Assembly: GCF_000317125.1 (NCBI RefSeq) | Contig: NC_019695.1 | Coordinates: 1,724,336 to 1,788,335, forward strand | Length of the DNA stretch: 64,000 bases | Reading direction: 5' to 3' | DNA from: Chroococcidiopsis thermalis PCC 7203 | GTDB taxonomy: Bacteria; Cyanobacteriota; Cyanobacteriia; Cyanobacteriales; Chroococcidiopsidaceae | In this document: positions 41,860 to 50,065 of the stretch, piece by piece | How positions within the stretch are numbered: the first letter of the stretch is position 1 | Layout: every line of letters begins with the position of its first letter | Made by a program: the position numbers and the translations under genes | The notes under the pieces: model-generated | What the model was told of the DNA's origin: nothing | Databases searched by the model: none | What the model saw: only the letters and a program-made list of their open reading frames with translations

Positions 41860-44708
41860 TCCGAGTTATCTCCTACGAGTTGTTTAATTGGCAGGGTAAC
41901 ACTAAATTTAGCTCCTTGCCCTGGACTACTTTGAGCTGTAATATTGCCCTGATGTCGTTCGACAATTTTACGGCAAATCGCTAGTCCGATTCCTGTACCC
42001 TCGTACTGACTGCGACTGTGCAGGCGTTGAAAGACATTGAAGATCCGATCGAGATACTTTTGCTCAAAACCAATACCATTATCCTCTACCATAATTTGGC
42101 ATGATGTGGCGATCGCCCCATCTGTAACTGGTTGGTGTTGGGAATCAAATAGTTGGCTGAAAAGCTTAACCACTGGAGGCGTATCTTGTTTGTGAAACTT
42201 CAGTGCATTACTCAAAAGATTTTGTAATAACTGCTGCATCTGTACTGGGTCAGCATCAATTTTAGGAAGGGAACTAACTTCCACCTTACCCCCAGTCTGC
42301 TGTATCCTCACCTCTAGATCGGATAATACTTCTTTTACGACTCGATTGAGATCGACAGTTACAAAAGGTTGCGCTTTAGTCGTGACGCGGGACAGCATTA
42401 AGAGATCGTCAATCAGAGTTTGCATCCGTCCGGCTGCATTTTGCATTCGCTCCAAGGAATCGAGTCCTTGCTCGTTGAGAAGATCTCCGCAACTGGCTTT
42501 CAAGCGGTTGCCAAAGGCTTGAATTTTTCGGAGTGGCTCTTGCAAGTCGTGGGAAGCAACGGAGGCAAATTGTTGCAGTTCCGCGTTAGAACGGGCAAGT
42601 TCTTGCGCGTAGCGGGTTTCTTCGGCTAGCATTTGGGCTTGGGCGAGAGCAATGCCGATTTGATCGCTCAATTGCCGTAACAATTCGGTTTCAAAGCTGC
42701 TCCAAACGCGGGGACTACTACATTGATGGGCAATCAGCAAACCCCAGAGTTCTCGCTTGAGGAAAATCGGCACGACGAGATTAGCTCGGACTCCATATTG
42801 TTGCAGAAGTTCTTTGTGGCAAGCGTGTATTTCTGCTGGCTCGACATCATGAATAGCGCTGATGCGTCCTTGTCGATATTTTTGAATGTATTCCTCCTCA
42901 AAACAAGGATCGTAGATATGTTGTCCTAAAATCGCTGGATAGCCGTTGACTACGGCTTCCCGCACGACATTTCCAGAACCATCCAACCATAGGCGAAAAA
43001 TAATCACCCGATCTGCTCGGAGAAACTTTTGAATTTCGTTGACGGTAGTTTGGAGGATCGATTCTAGTTGGAGCGATTGACGAATTTTCAGGGTAATTTC
43101 GGCAAATAATTGCGATCGCAAATTTTGGCGTTGTAGTTCTGCTTCGGCTCGTTTGCGTTCGGTGATGTCGCTGCCAATACCCAAAAATCCGGTAATCTTA
43201 CCGTTAGCATCGTACATGGCGCTAATTGACAATAGAACGGGGAAGCGGCTGCCATCTTTACGAATGTAAGTCCATTCTTGCTCGGTTGGTTCTCCCCGTC
43301 TTGCTTTAGCAACAAACACCTCAAACCCTGGTTCGATTGTCACTCCCAGTTCTTGAGTCAATTCTCGCGCCCGACTGACGACTTCTTCGCGATCGTGAAT
43401 GATTACAGGTGTGGTTTTACCAACAATTTCTGAGGCGGAATAGCCCAATAATTTCTCGGCAGCAGCATTAAAGGTGAGGATTGTCCCGTCAGTAGTGGTA
43501 GAAATTATCGTATAGTTAGCGCTGTTGAGAACTGCTTGTTGCAACTGCATAGTTTGTTGCAGTTGGTTTTCCATCCGTTTGCGATCGGTGATATCGCGTG
43601 TAAAGCAGCGCGTGTGGATAAATTGCTTGTCTTTCCAAAAAACGTTAGAGCCGATCGATACATCTCGGATAGAACCATCTTTGCATAACAACCGCGCCTC
43701 GTAGTCGCACAGTGTCTCGCCAGCATTGAGGCGTTGCAGAATATCGTCGATAACTTCTCGATCGGCGTGAAACTTGGCAATGTGTTGTCCGATGTACTCT
43801 TCGCGAGTGTAACCGAGCAGATTTAATTCAGCTTGGTTTGCCCAGACAATAATTCCATCTGCTCCTACCCAGTGTATGCCGACGCTGGCATTTTCTAGAA
43901 AATCAGCCAGTTCTCGTTCTCGCGTGCGGGCGATCGCCTCTAGGCGTTTGCGCTCGTTAATATTTTGGAAATATACTGATATACCATCTTGAGATGGATA
44001 GGCATGAACGGCAAACCAAGTATTGAGCGGAGGATAGAACTCTTCAAAAGCAACTGCAATTTGTTGCGCTCTTGCTTGGCGATACTCCTGGTCAAAAGTA
44101 GAACCCACTGCTTCGGGAAACTCATCCCAAATACTCTTACCAATTAACTCCGCTCTCGTTTTTTGTAGAAATACTTGGGCGTGTTGATTGATGTAGGTAA
44201 ATCGCCACTCATTATCTAAGGTAAAAAAGCCATCGCTGATACTTTCTAAAATATTGGTAACTTGTTGGCGCGATGCTTGGGCTGCGTCCGTAGAGGCGCG
44301 TAATTCTGCCATCGTCCGACTAGCTTGTAATAAATGCCGTACTCGCTGCCGTAAAACTATGTCGTTAATTGGTTTGGTAATAAAATCAGTTGCACCTGCA
44401 TCAAAAGCGAGTTGGAGCGATTCTGCATCATCTAGCCTTGTAACGATTAATATTGGCACGCTATCGCCATTAGGAAAACTACGCAAGTGCCGACAGCAGG
44501 CGAACCCATCCATCACGGGCATAACGGCATCTAGCAATACGAGACTGGGACGAAACTGAGTGTAAGCCGCTATTGCCTGTTCGCCATTTTGCACTTCTAC
44601 GACCTGATATCCAGCCTGTTCCATCACTCGGCGCATGTGCTGCCGCATGAGTTTATCGTCGTCTACAACCAAAATCGTAGTAGCATCAAGAATGGGAGCG
44701 TTGTCCAT
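41856..44708 (-). CDS. REC-PAS-PAS-PAS-GAF histidine kinase with cyanobacteriochrome-like GAF
   Basis: A 950-residue cytoplasmic kinase. Order: receiver (Asp60 in LVLLDAVMPVMDG), three PAS domains (about 145-252, 268-377, 390-516), one GAF domain (about 543-697), HisKA (His720 in ASVASHDLQEPLRKI) and ATPase (LLSNALKFHK, VEDNGIGFEQ, GTGIGLAICR). The GAF carries two marks of bilin-binding cyanobacteriochromes: DPCF at 600-603, the DXCF motif with a second cysteine (Cys602), and HACHKELLQQYGVRANLVVP, with Cys630-His631 as the usual bilin anchor. The kinase is thus probably a photoreceptor. The gene leads an operon with an Rcp1-like regulator and a second hybrid kinase. Confidence 0.93.
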   Translation of the reverse strand: MDNAPILDATTILVVDDDKLMRQHMRRVMEQAGYQVVEVQNGEQAIAAYTQFRPSLVLLDAVMPVMDGFACCRHLRSFPNGDSVPILIVTRLDDAESLQLAFDAGATDFITKPINDIVLRQRVRHLLQASRTMAELRASTDAAQASRQQVTNILESISDGFFTLDNEWRFTYINQHAQVFLQKTRAELIGKSIWDEFPEAVGSTFDQEYRQARAQQIAVAFEEFYPPLNTWFAVHAYPSQDGISVYFQNINERKRLEAIARTRERELADFLENASVGIHWVGADGIIVWANQAELNLLGYTREEYIGQHIAKFHADREVIDDILQRLNAGETLCDYEARLLCKDGSIRDVSIGSNVFWKDKQFIHTRCFTRDITDRKRMENQLQQTMQLQQAVLNSANYTIISTTTDGTILTFNAAAEKLLGYSASEIVGKTTPVIIHDREEVVSRARELTQELGVTIEPGFEVFVAKARRGEPTEQEWTYIRKDGSRFPVLLSISAMYDANGKITGFLGIGSDITERKRAEAELQRQNLRSQLFAEITLKIRQSLQLESILQTTVNEIQKFLRADRVIIFRLWLDGSGNVVREAVVNGYPAILGQHIYDPCFEEEYIQKYRQGRISAIHDVEPAEIHACHKELLQQYGVRANLVVPIFLKRELWGLLIAHQCSSPRVWSSFETELLRQLSDQIGIALAQAQMLAEETRYAQELARSNAELQQFASVASHDLQEPLRKIQAFGNRLKASCGDLLNEQGLDSLERMQNAAGRMQTLIDDLLMLSRVTTKAQPFVTVDLNRVVKEVLSDLEVRIQQTGGKVEVSSLPKIDADPVQMQQLLQNLLSNALKFHKQDTPPVVKLFSQLFDSQHQPVTDGAIATSCQIMVEDNGIGFEQKYLDRIFNVFQRLHSRSQYEGTGIGLAICRKIVERHQGNITAQSSPGQGAKFSVTLPIKQLVGDNSE

Positions 44709-44879
44709 AGCTTACGCTTAGACTAAATTTTTTGGCGTTCTAATTGGCAGAGCTATTTATACTCTATTAAATATTAAATTCATCGCGTTTGCGCGATCTC
44801 CGGTAAAACATCTACCCTAAGACTGATGATTTCTTTTTGAAGTTGGTTGCAAATGCTACACAGCATGAAAAAGATGAAA

Positions 44880-44977
44880 TGTCAATTAGTCATCGGTAGT
44901 TGGTAGTTGGTAATTGCTAAGTCGTAAGTCAGAATAAACTGGTCACTGGTCGCTGGTCACTGGTCACTGGTCACTGT
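44880..44977. repeat. TTGGTAGTTGG and GGTCACTGGTCGCTGG short repeats
   Basis: Tandem units TAGTTGGTAGTTGGTAATTG (44893-44915) and GGTCACTGG (44940-44975) lie between the operon start and the TenA-like gene. Confidence 0.8.
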
Positions 44978-45589
44978 GTACGCCATTTGCCAGAAATCTT
45001 TTTCTAATCTAGCAACATTCAAAAAAGCTGCTGTGGCTTGTTGCTGCACCTCCTCTGAGGCGTTACTCAAAGCTGCATCTGCTTGCTGTTCTAGGAAGTC
45101 TACGTAAGTCGTAAAATCGGGATTGCCCCAGCGATCGGCAAATTCAGTGTAGGGTGGGGGCATGGCTCCAGGTAATTGCCAGCCTTGATTGTATGCTAGT
45201 TCGATCGCCCAAAGTGCCGTAGCTTGTACGGCATAGGGCGTTGCAGATAAGCTTTGCATATAGTCGCAATACTCAATGCAGGTAGGCTGTTTATCAGTAT
45301 TGAGTTGCAGTTGGCGTTCGGCGGCTTTGGTTTGAAACCAGTTGAGTTCGTCTTTAAGGGCGCTCAATCCAGCCAAAAGAATATCGAAGTTGTGCGGGGG
45401 TGCGATCGCCAAAATTCTCGCGAGAAAACGGGTAAAATCTATCACAAATAAATAGTCTTGTACCAACCAAGTATTAAACTGTTGCGGTTGAATTGTTCCC
45501 TGTTGGCATTCTTGCAGGAAAGGATGGATCGTAGCTTCTTGCCACGCTTGAGGATGCTTTTGTAGTAATTGTTGACAAGTTAAGCCCAT
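44957..45589 (-). CDS. TenA/thiaminase-II family protein
   Basis: A 210-residue all-helical protein. The landmarks HPQAWQEATIHPFLQECQQG, FNTWLVQDYLFV, ALWAIELAYNQGW and YTEFADRWGNPDF are typical of TenA-type (TENA/THI-4) enzymes that hydrolyse degraded thiamin, releasing the pyrimidine for salvage. Whether it is the TenA_C or TenA_E kind is not decided: PTCIEYCDYM offers cysteines near the active region. The gene is followed by fmdB and formamidase genes on the same strand but the gaps are more than 40 bases. Confidence 0.85.
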   Translation of the reverse strand: MGLTCQQLLQKHPQAWQEATIHPFLQECQQGTIQPQQFNTWLVQDYLFVIDFTRFLARILAIAPPHNFDILLAGLSALKDELNWFQTKAAERQLQLNTDKQPTCIEYCDYMQSLSATPYAVQATALWAIELAYNQGWQLPGAMPPPYTEFADRWGNPDFTTYVDFLEQQADAALSNASEEVQQQATAAFLNVARLEKDFWQMAYTVTSDQ

Positions 45590-45638
45590 AAATGGAAGCG
45601 TTGCAGAAAACTTGAATTTGTATTCTCTTTTTCCAATT

Positions 45639-45899
45639 TTAATGGTTAATCATCCAAGGGCGACTGCCAGTATGACTTCTCAGGTGGGGTTGTTCGGGTT
45701 CGCGATCGCGTTTGACTAATTTTGGCTCTGGATTTTCCTGTTTCAGTCGCATCGAACCAGACAACAACATCGGTGGTGCAAACACTTTTTTGGCAGGTTC
45801 TTCACAAGTTGGGCAATGAGCAGGATTGTTACATTCTGCCAGCGATCGCCATTCATCAAATACACCACAATCATCGCAACGAAATTCGTATAAAGGCAT
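45639..45899 (-). CDS. FmdB-family zinc-ribbon protein
   Basis: An 86-residue protein with an N-terminal zinc ribbon: Cys8 and Cys11 in FRCDDCG, and Cys29 and Cys32 in HCPTCEE. The PLYEFRCDDCG start is the FmdB signature. The rest is charged and probably disordered. Such proteins are often encoded beside amidase genes, originally as regulators of formamidase. The formamidase gene lies just upstream on the same strand (171 bases), supporting that link. A GGCGGGTTTACC-type repeat lies in the gap. Confidence 0.88.
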   Translation of the reverse strand: MPLYEFRCDDCGVFDEWRSLAECNNPAHCPTCEEPAKKVFAPPMLLSGSMRLKQENPEPKLVKRDREPEQPHLRSHTGSRPWMINH

Positions 45900-45930
45900 A
45901 GTCAGTTATCAGTTATCAGTTATCAGTTGC

Positions 45931-46000
45931 TGTAGGGGCGGGTTTACCAAAGATTTCTAATTCTAACAAATATGGCTGGTGAACCCGCCCGTTCGGGCAT
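45931..46000. repeat. GGGGCGGGTTTACC ... GAACCCGCCC palindrome
   Basis: A left arm TAGGGGCGGGTTTACC and a right arm GGTGAACCCGCCCG enclose an AT-rich centre (AAAGATTTCTAA). Related copies lie at 49441-49490 and 61151-61213. Confidence 0.75.
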
Positions 46001-46069
46001 CGGGAAATAAAGGAAGATCGATCGTGATGATTGATTGATGGTTACAAATGACCAATTACCAATTACCCT

Positions 46070-47275
46070 TTAAACAGGCAAAATATTCTTGTCAAAAATC
46101 TCCGTCGGAATTGCTAGCGTACAACAAGCATTGGGAATATCAACGATACCGCTGACTCTTCCTTCTACGGGCGCACAACTGAGCAATAAATAAGCTTGTT
46201 CGCCTGTAAAACCGAATTTCTTCAGATATTCGATCGCATTTAAGCAAGCACGACGGTAGGCAATATGCACGTCCATAAAGTATTGCTTACCTGTATATTC
46301 GTCTACGGAAATCCCTTCAAATACGAGATATTCTGAATAACGTGGCTCTACGGGACCTGGCTTGAAAATTGGGTTGACCATGCCGTATTTTTCTACACCA
46401 CCTTTGATGATGTCTACGTGGAGATCGATATAACCGGACATTTCAATTGCACCGCAAAATGAGATTTCCCCATCTCCTTGGGAGAAGTGAATATCTCCCA
46501 TCGATAGCTTTGCACCTTCCACGTAAACGGGGAAATAAATCCGCGTTCCTTTGGAGAGGTTTTTGATATCGCAGTTACCACCGTGTTCGCGAGGGGGGAC
46601 GGTACGTGCACCTTCAGCCGCAATGCGATCGAAGTCTGCTGGTGCGACTTGACCCAAAATCGCATTTTTTGGATTCGGTAGAGCCGCATAAACTGGCATA
46701 TTCGCCGCTAATCCCGCTCCATAAGTCCGTAAATCGGGAGCTGTTGAAACTAACTCTGCTTCCCGCTTATTCCATGTTGCCAGTAAGTCGTGTGAGGGAG
46801 CGCAACCAATCAAACCAGGGTGAGTGATGCCAGCAAAACGCACGCCTGGGATGTGACGGGAGCTGGTATAAATGCCCTCCAGATCCCAAATTGCCTTAGC
46901 ATGATTGGGGTAGTGGTCGGTCAGAAAGCCACCACCGTTGTCTTTAGCAAAAATGCCTGTAAAGCCCCACTCATCGCCCTGCAAAGCGCCAATATCGAGC
47001 AAATCGACAACCAAGATGTCTCCTGGTTGAGCGCCGTTGACCCAGATGGGACCGCTCAATACGTGGACGACCGTTAAATCGACATCGCGGATATCGTCAG
47101 GATTATCGTTATTTTTAATCTGTCCGTCCGTCCAATCTTTACACTCAATGCGGAAGACATCACCTGGATTCACCGAAACCACGGCAGGAATATCAGGATG
47201 CCAGCGGTTGTGTCCAGGTAGTTCCTGTCGATCCATTGGCTTAGTTAGATCGACTTTGAAAAGCGTTTTCGGCAT
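46070..47275 (-). CDS. fmdA: Formamidase / acetamidase (FmdA_AmdA family)
   Basis: A 401-residue cytoplasmic enzyme that hydrolyses formamide to formate and ammonia. Landmarks: GHNRWHPDIPAVVSVNPGD, ECKDWTDGQIKN, VHVLSGPIWVNGAQPGDILV, VPPREHGGNCDIKNLSKGTR and the HFSQGDGEISFCGAIEMSG stretch. Length matches the family (about 400-410). AGGAGG precedes the ATG by five bases. It sits with the FmdB-type zinc-ribbon gene, an arrangement seen in other bacteria. Nitrogen scavenging is the usual role; no NtcA site was found upstream. Confidence 0.95.
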   Translation of the reverse strand: MPKTLFKVDLTKPMDRQELPGHNRWHPDIPAVVSVNPGDVFRIECKDWTDGQIKNNDNPDDIRDVDLTVVHVLSGPIWVNGAQPGDILVVDLLDIGALQGDEWGFTGIFAKDNGGGFLTDHYPNHAKAIWDLEGIYTSSRHIPGVRFAGITHPGLIGCAPSHDLLATWNKREAELVSTAPDLRTYGAGLAANMPVYAALPNPKNAILGQVAPADFDRIAAEGARTVPPREHGGNCDIKNLSKGTRIYFPVYVEGAKLSMGDIHFSQGDGEISFCGAIEMSGYIDLHVDIIKGGVEKYGMVNPIFKPGPVEPRYSEYLVFEGISVDEYTGKQYFMDVHIAYRRACLNAIEYLKKFGFTGEQAYLLLSCAPVEGRVSGIVDIPNACCTLAIPTEIFDKNILPV

Positions 47276-47604
47276 TCAAATCCTCCTAAAGCTGCGCGGA
47301 CATAGCGCATCATAAGGATTAGAACGCAGGAGAATTTGTATCAAAAATAACCAACAATTGTCAAAAATAATCAACGTTACATAACACCAAATCTCTTGGA
47401 GTCAAAATTGTGTTTTATTTAACAAAAAATGAAGAAAAAAATTTAACAATTGAGAAGGATCGATATTTATCTGTAGAACGAATCGCGATCGCCATTGCTA
47501 GGTTGAATTGAACGAACAATCCAACCCAGCAGTCGTCCTCTCTAGGGTGGCACGAGCAGGTTAATTCTATGAAAAACTAACCCAGAACGACACAAGCCTT
47601 TACT
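47276..47604. other. Intergenic region upstream of the formamidase gene
   Basis: These 329 bases hold a strong Shine-Dalgarno (AGGAGG) at the left end and AT-rich sequence with two copies of TCAAAAATAA (near 47340 and 47358). I looked for a GTA-N8-TAC NtcA site and did not find one. Confidence 0.4.
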
Positions 47605-47817
47605 CTACTTCTTTGCCAGCAATTCCAGGAACTCAGAGGTTGTTTGCAACTCCTCTAAGACCACATCTTTCGGCATCAGAGATAAAACACTACTCTTAAC
47701 ACCCGACGTACACAGAGGATTTACATAACAAGCTCCCTGACGACAGAATGCCACCACACCACCGTTATGAGCCTCAAAGACGATCGCACTTCCAGATTCT
47801 CGCTTCGTAATAGACAT
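47605..47817 (-). CDS. Small hypothetical protein (70 aa)
   Basis: A 70-residue protein: a beta-like first half (SGSAIVFEAHNGGVVAFCRQ) and a helical, Leu-rich end (VVLEELQTTSEFLELLAKK). The Shine-Dalgarno GAGGGGG lies about eight bases upstream of the ATG. No family is recognised. The compact length and good ribosome site make it plausible. Confidence 0.5.
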   Translation of the reverse strand: MSITKRESGSAIVFEAHNGGVVAFCRQGACYVNPLCTSGVKSSVLSLMPKDVVLEELQTTSEFLELLAKK

Positions 47818-48320
47818 CCTAGCAGCCCCCTCTGCATAAATGCAGATATAAAATTGGTAAACTTTAACGATTGGCAGTTGGTGATGCTACGCAATTGAAC
47901 GCTGGAAATATCTGTATTCAATCTGTACTCAAAATGACAAAATAGCCGCCCGTTCTCCTCTTTCTTTAGACAGATTAGTCATAAGTGGTAATAGGCAATT
48001 GGTAATAGGTGGTTGACAGTAGAGAGTGACTAGTGGCTGGTGGCTAGTGGAACCAGCAGTAAATAGGGTGTGGGGTGTGGGGTGTGGGGTGTGGTGAGTA
48101 GTGCGCGATCGTTCTCCCCCAACTCCGCGACTCTCTCTTCTCCCCCTTGTCCCCCTTGTCCCCCTTGTCCCCCTTGTCCCCCTTGTCCCCCTTGTCTTCC
48201 TTGTCCCCCTTGTCTCCCTTGTCTCCCTTGTCCCCCTTGTCCCCCTTGTCCCCCCTTGTCTCCCCTGCTCCCTGCTCCCTGATAACTGTAAGCTAGTCAT
48301 AGCGATCGCGAGGATGAATT
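47818..48320. other. Repeat-filled gap upstream of formaldehyde dehydrogenase
   Basis: These 503 bases hold TTGGTAATAGG-type units (about 47995-48012), GGTGTGGGGTGTGGGG units (48068-48095) and a long C-rich 9-mer array (48140-48266). Short ORFs in this stretch translate the array and are not genes. Confidence 0.7.
48140..48266. repeat. CCCCCTTGT minisatellite (about 13 units)
   Basis: Around 13 tandem 9-base units of TCCCCCTTG with variants (TTCCTTGTC, TCTCCCTTG). It is the reverse-strand form of the GGGGACAAG unit. It lies 50-180 bases ahead of the formaldehyde dehydrogenase start. Confidence 0.95.
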
Positions 48321-49430
48321 ATGGATGTCAGAGCAGCTGTTGCCTACGAACCTGGAAAACCTTTGCAATTGGAGACGGTACAACTAGAAGGACCAAAAGC
48401 AGGGGAAGTCTTAGTCGAAATCAAAGCGACTGGAGTTTGCCATACCGATGCCTATACTCTTTCTGGTAAAGATCCAGAAGGCTTATTTCCGGCAATTTTA
48501 GGGCATGAAGGGGCTGGGGTTGTCGTGGAAGTAGGGGAAGGGGTAAAGAGTGTGAAAGTGGGCGATCGCGTCATTCCTCTTTACACTCCCGAATGCCGTC
48601 AGTGTGAATATTGTCTCAGTCGTAAAACAAATCTCTGTCAAGCCATTCGCCTCACTCAAGGCAAGGGGTTGATGCCCGATGGTACGAGTCGGTTTTCCTT
48701 AAATAGCACGAAGCTCCACCACTACATGGGAACATCCACTTTTGCTAACTATACAGTACTACCAGAAATTGCTGTTGCCAAGATCCGTGAAGATGCACCT
48801 TTTGACAAAGTTTGTTACATCGGTTGTGGTGTAACTACGGGTATTGGTGCAGTTGTTTATACGGCAAAAGTCGAACCAGGCTCAAAGGTTGTCGTTTTTG
48901 GTTTGGGGGGGATTGGTTTAAACGTCATCCAAGGAGCGCGAATGGTAGGCGCAGAGATGATTGTTGGTGTAGATGTTAATCCTAGTAAACGGGCGATCGC
49001 TGAAAAGTTTGGTATGACGCATTTTGTCAATCCAAAAGAAGTGGAAGGCGATTTAGTTCCTTATTTAGTAGAGTTAACTAAAGGTGGAGCTGACTACAGT
49101 TTTGAATGTATTGGCAATGTAAATGTCATGCGTCAAGCATTAGAATGCTGCCATAAAGGTTGGGGTGAAAGTATTATTATTGGCGTTGCTGCTGCGGGTG
49201 AAGAAATTCGCACTCGTCCATTTCAATTAGTAACAGGAAGAGTTTGGAAAGGTTCGGCTTTTGGCGGTGCGAGAGGGCGCACAGACGTACCGAAAATTGT
49301 CGATTGGTACATGGAAGGCAAAATTAATATTGATGATTTAATCACTCACACAATGCCAATCGAAAAGATTAACGATGCCTTCGATTTGATGCACAAAGGA
49401 GAATCAATTCGTACCGTGCTGACGTTTTAG
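48321..49430 (+). CDS. frmA: S-(hydroxymethyl)glutathione dehydrogenase / class III alcohol dehydrogenase
   Basis: A 369-residue zinc MDR enzyme of the FrmA/AdhC class. Catalytic zinc ligands are Cys40 ([12 protein letters not shown]), His62 (LGHEGAG) and Cys169 (IGCGVTTG); structural zinc is Cys92, 95, 98 and 106 ([15 protein letters not shown]). The NAD-binding loop is [11 protein letters not shown]. It oxidises the spontaneous adduct of formaldehyde and glutathione, and also reduces S-nitrosoglutathione. No S-formylglutathione hydrolase gene (frmB) lies adjacent. Confidence 0.96.
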   Translation: MDVRAAVAYEPGKPLQLETVQLEGPKAGEVLVEIKATGVCHTDAYTLSGKDPEGLFPAILGHEGAGVVVEVGEGVKSVKVGDRVIPLYTPECRQCEYCLSRKTNLCQAIRLTQGKGLMPDGTSRFSLNSTKLHHYMGTSTFANYTVLPEIAVAKIREDAPFDKVCYIGCGVTTGIGAVVYTAKVEPGSKVVVFGLGGIGLNVIQGARMVGAEMIVGVDVNPSKRAIAEKFGMTHFVNPKEVEGDLVPYLVELTKGGADYSFECIGNVNVMRQALECCHKGWGESIIIGVAAAGEEIRTRPFQLVTGRVWKGSAFGGARGRTDVPKIVDWYMEGKINIDDLITHTMPIEKINDAFDLMHKGESIRTVLTF

Positions 49431-49440
49431 TTGAGGGTAG

Positions 49441-49490
49441 AGCGGGTTCGCTCAAAATTTTCCTACAAATCTCTTAGTAAACCTGCCCTT
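49441..49490. repeat. AGCGGGTTCGCTC ... AAACCTGCCC repeat
   Basis: A degenerate copy of the GGGCGGGTTTACC palindrome class follows the formaldehyde dehydrogenase stop, with the ATCTCTTAGTAAACCTGCCC right arm. Confidence 0.6.
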
Positions 49491-49593
49491 TTAACAGTGC
49501 AAACTGCAAATTTGCAAATATCTTTCGTGTAAATATCGAGGATAATAGTAAAAGATAAACACTTTTTCTAAAGCCGCGATCGCTATAAGTATA

Positions 49594-50016
49594 ATGACGG
49601 GCAGCAACGAACGACTAACTCAAATTGAATCATTGTTGCAACAGTTTGTTGCTGCCAGCACTCAATCAAAAGCCGAAAGCGACGAACGGATGCGAAGAAT
49701 CGAGCAACGCTTGGAACAGTCAGCCACCGAAAGCGACGAACGGATGCGAAGAATCGAGCAATCAGCCATCGAAAGTAATGCTCGCTTGACACGGATCGAG
49801 CAGATTGTAGAATCAAACAATCGCTTTTTGGAGTCTTTCAGTCGAGATTTGAGGCAGTATACCGAAACCATGCATAATTTAGCGACTCGCATGGACGGGA
49901 TAATTGCTTCGGCAAACCAAGACAGACAAGAAACCAATTCTCGGTTGTCTGCAATCCAAAGACAGACAGGAACAATTGCTAAACATTTAGGAGTAGAGGG
50001 CAGCGATCGTGCTTAA
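49594..50016 (+). CDS. Coiled-coil hypothetical protein with internal repeat
   Basis: A 140-residue, highly charged protein predicted to be almost fully helical coiled coil. An 18-residue unit (ESDERMRRIEQRLEQSAT) is followed by a second, ESDERMRRIEQSAIESN. At DNA level 35 bases are identical (49673-49707 and 49727-49761) with a 54-base period, indicating recent duplication. Similar short coiled-coil proteins are numerous in filamentous and related cyanobacteria, with no known function. Confidence 0.75.
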   Translation: MTGSNERLTQIESLLQQFVAASTQSKAESDERMRRIEQRLEQSATESDERMRRIEQSAIESNARLTRIEQIVESNNRFLESFSRDLRQYTETMHNLATRMDGIIASANQDRQETNSRLSAIQRQTGTIAKHLGVEGSDRA

Positions 50017-50065
50017 CGATAATTAATTATCATAGACAGGGTGTGATGTAACAAAATCTAAAGTA

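Noticed and set aside
47276-47604. NtcA-binding site upstream of formamidase
   Set aside because: A nitrogen-control site would make sense, but no GTA-N8-TAC sequence was found in this stretch.
48140-48266. Possible CRISPR array
   Set aside because: The repeated unit is 9 bases with no spacers and no cas genes nearby. It is a simple minisatellite. The same holds for the other arrays.
48070-48469. Plus-strand ORFs of repeating Val-Pro-Leu or Pro-Cys-Pro units before frmA
   Set aside because: They are a translation of the CCCCCTTGT minisatellite that then runs out of frame into frmA.
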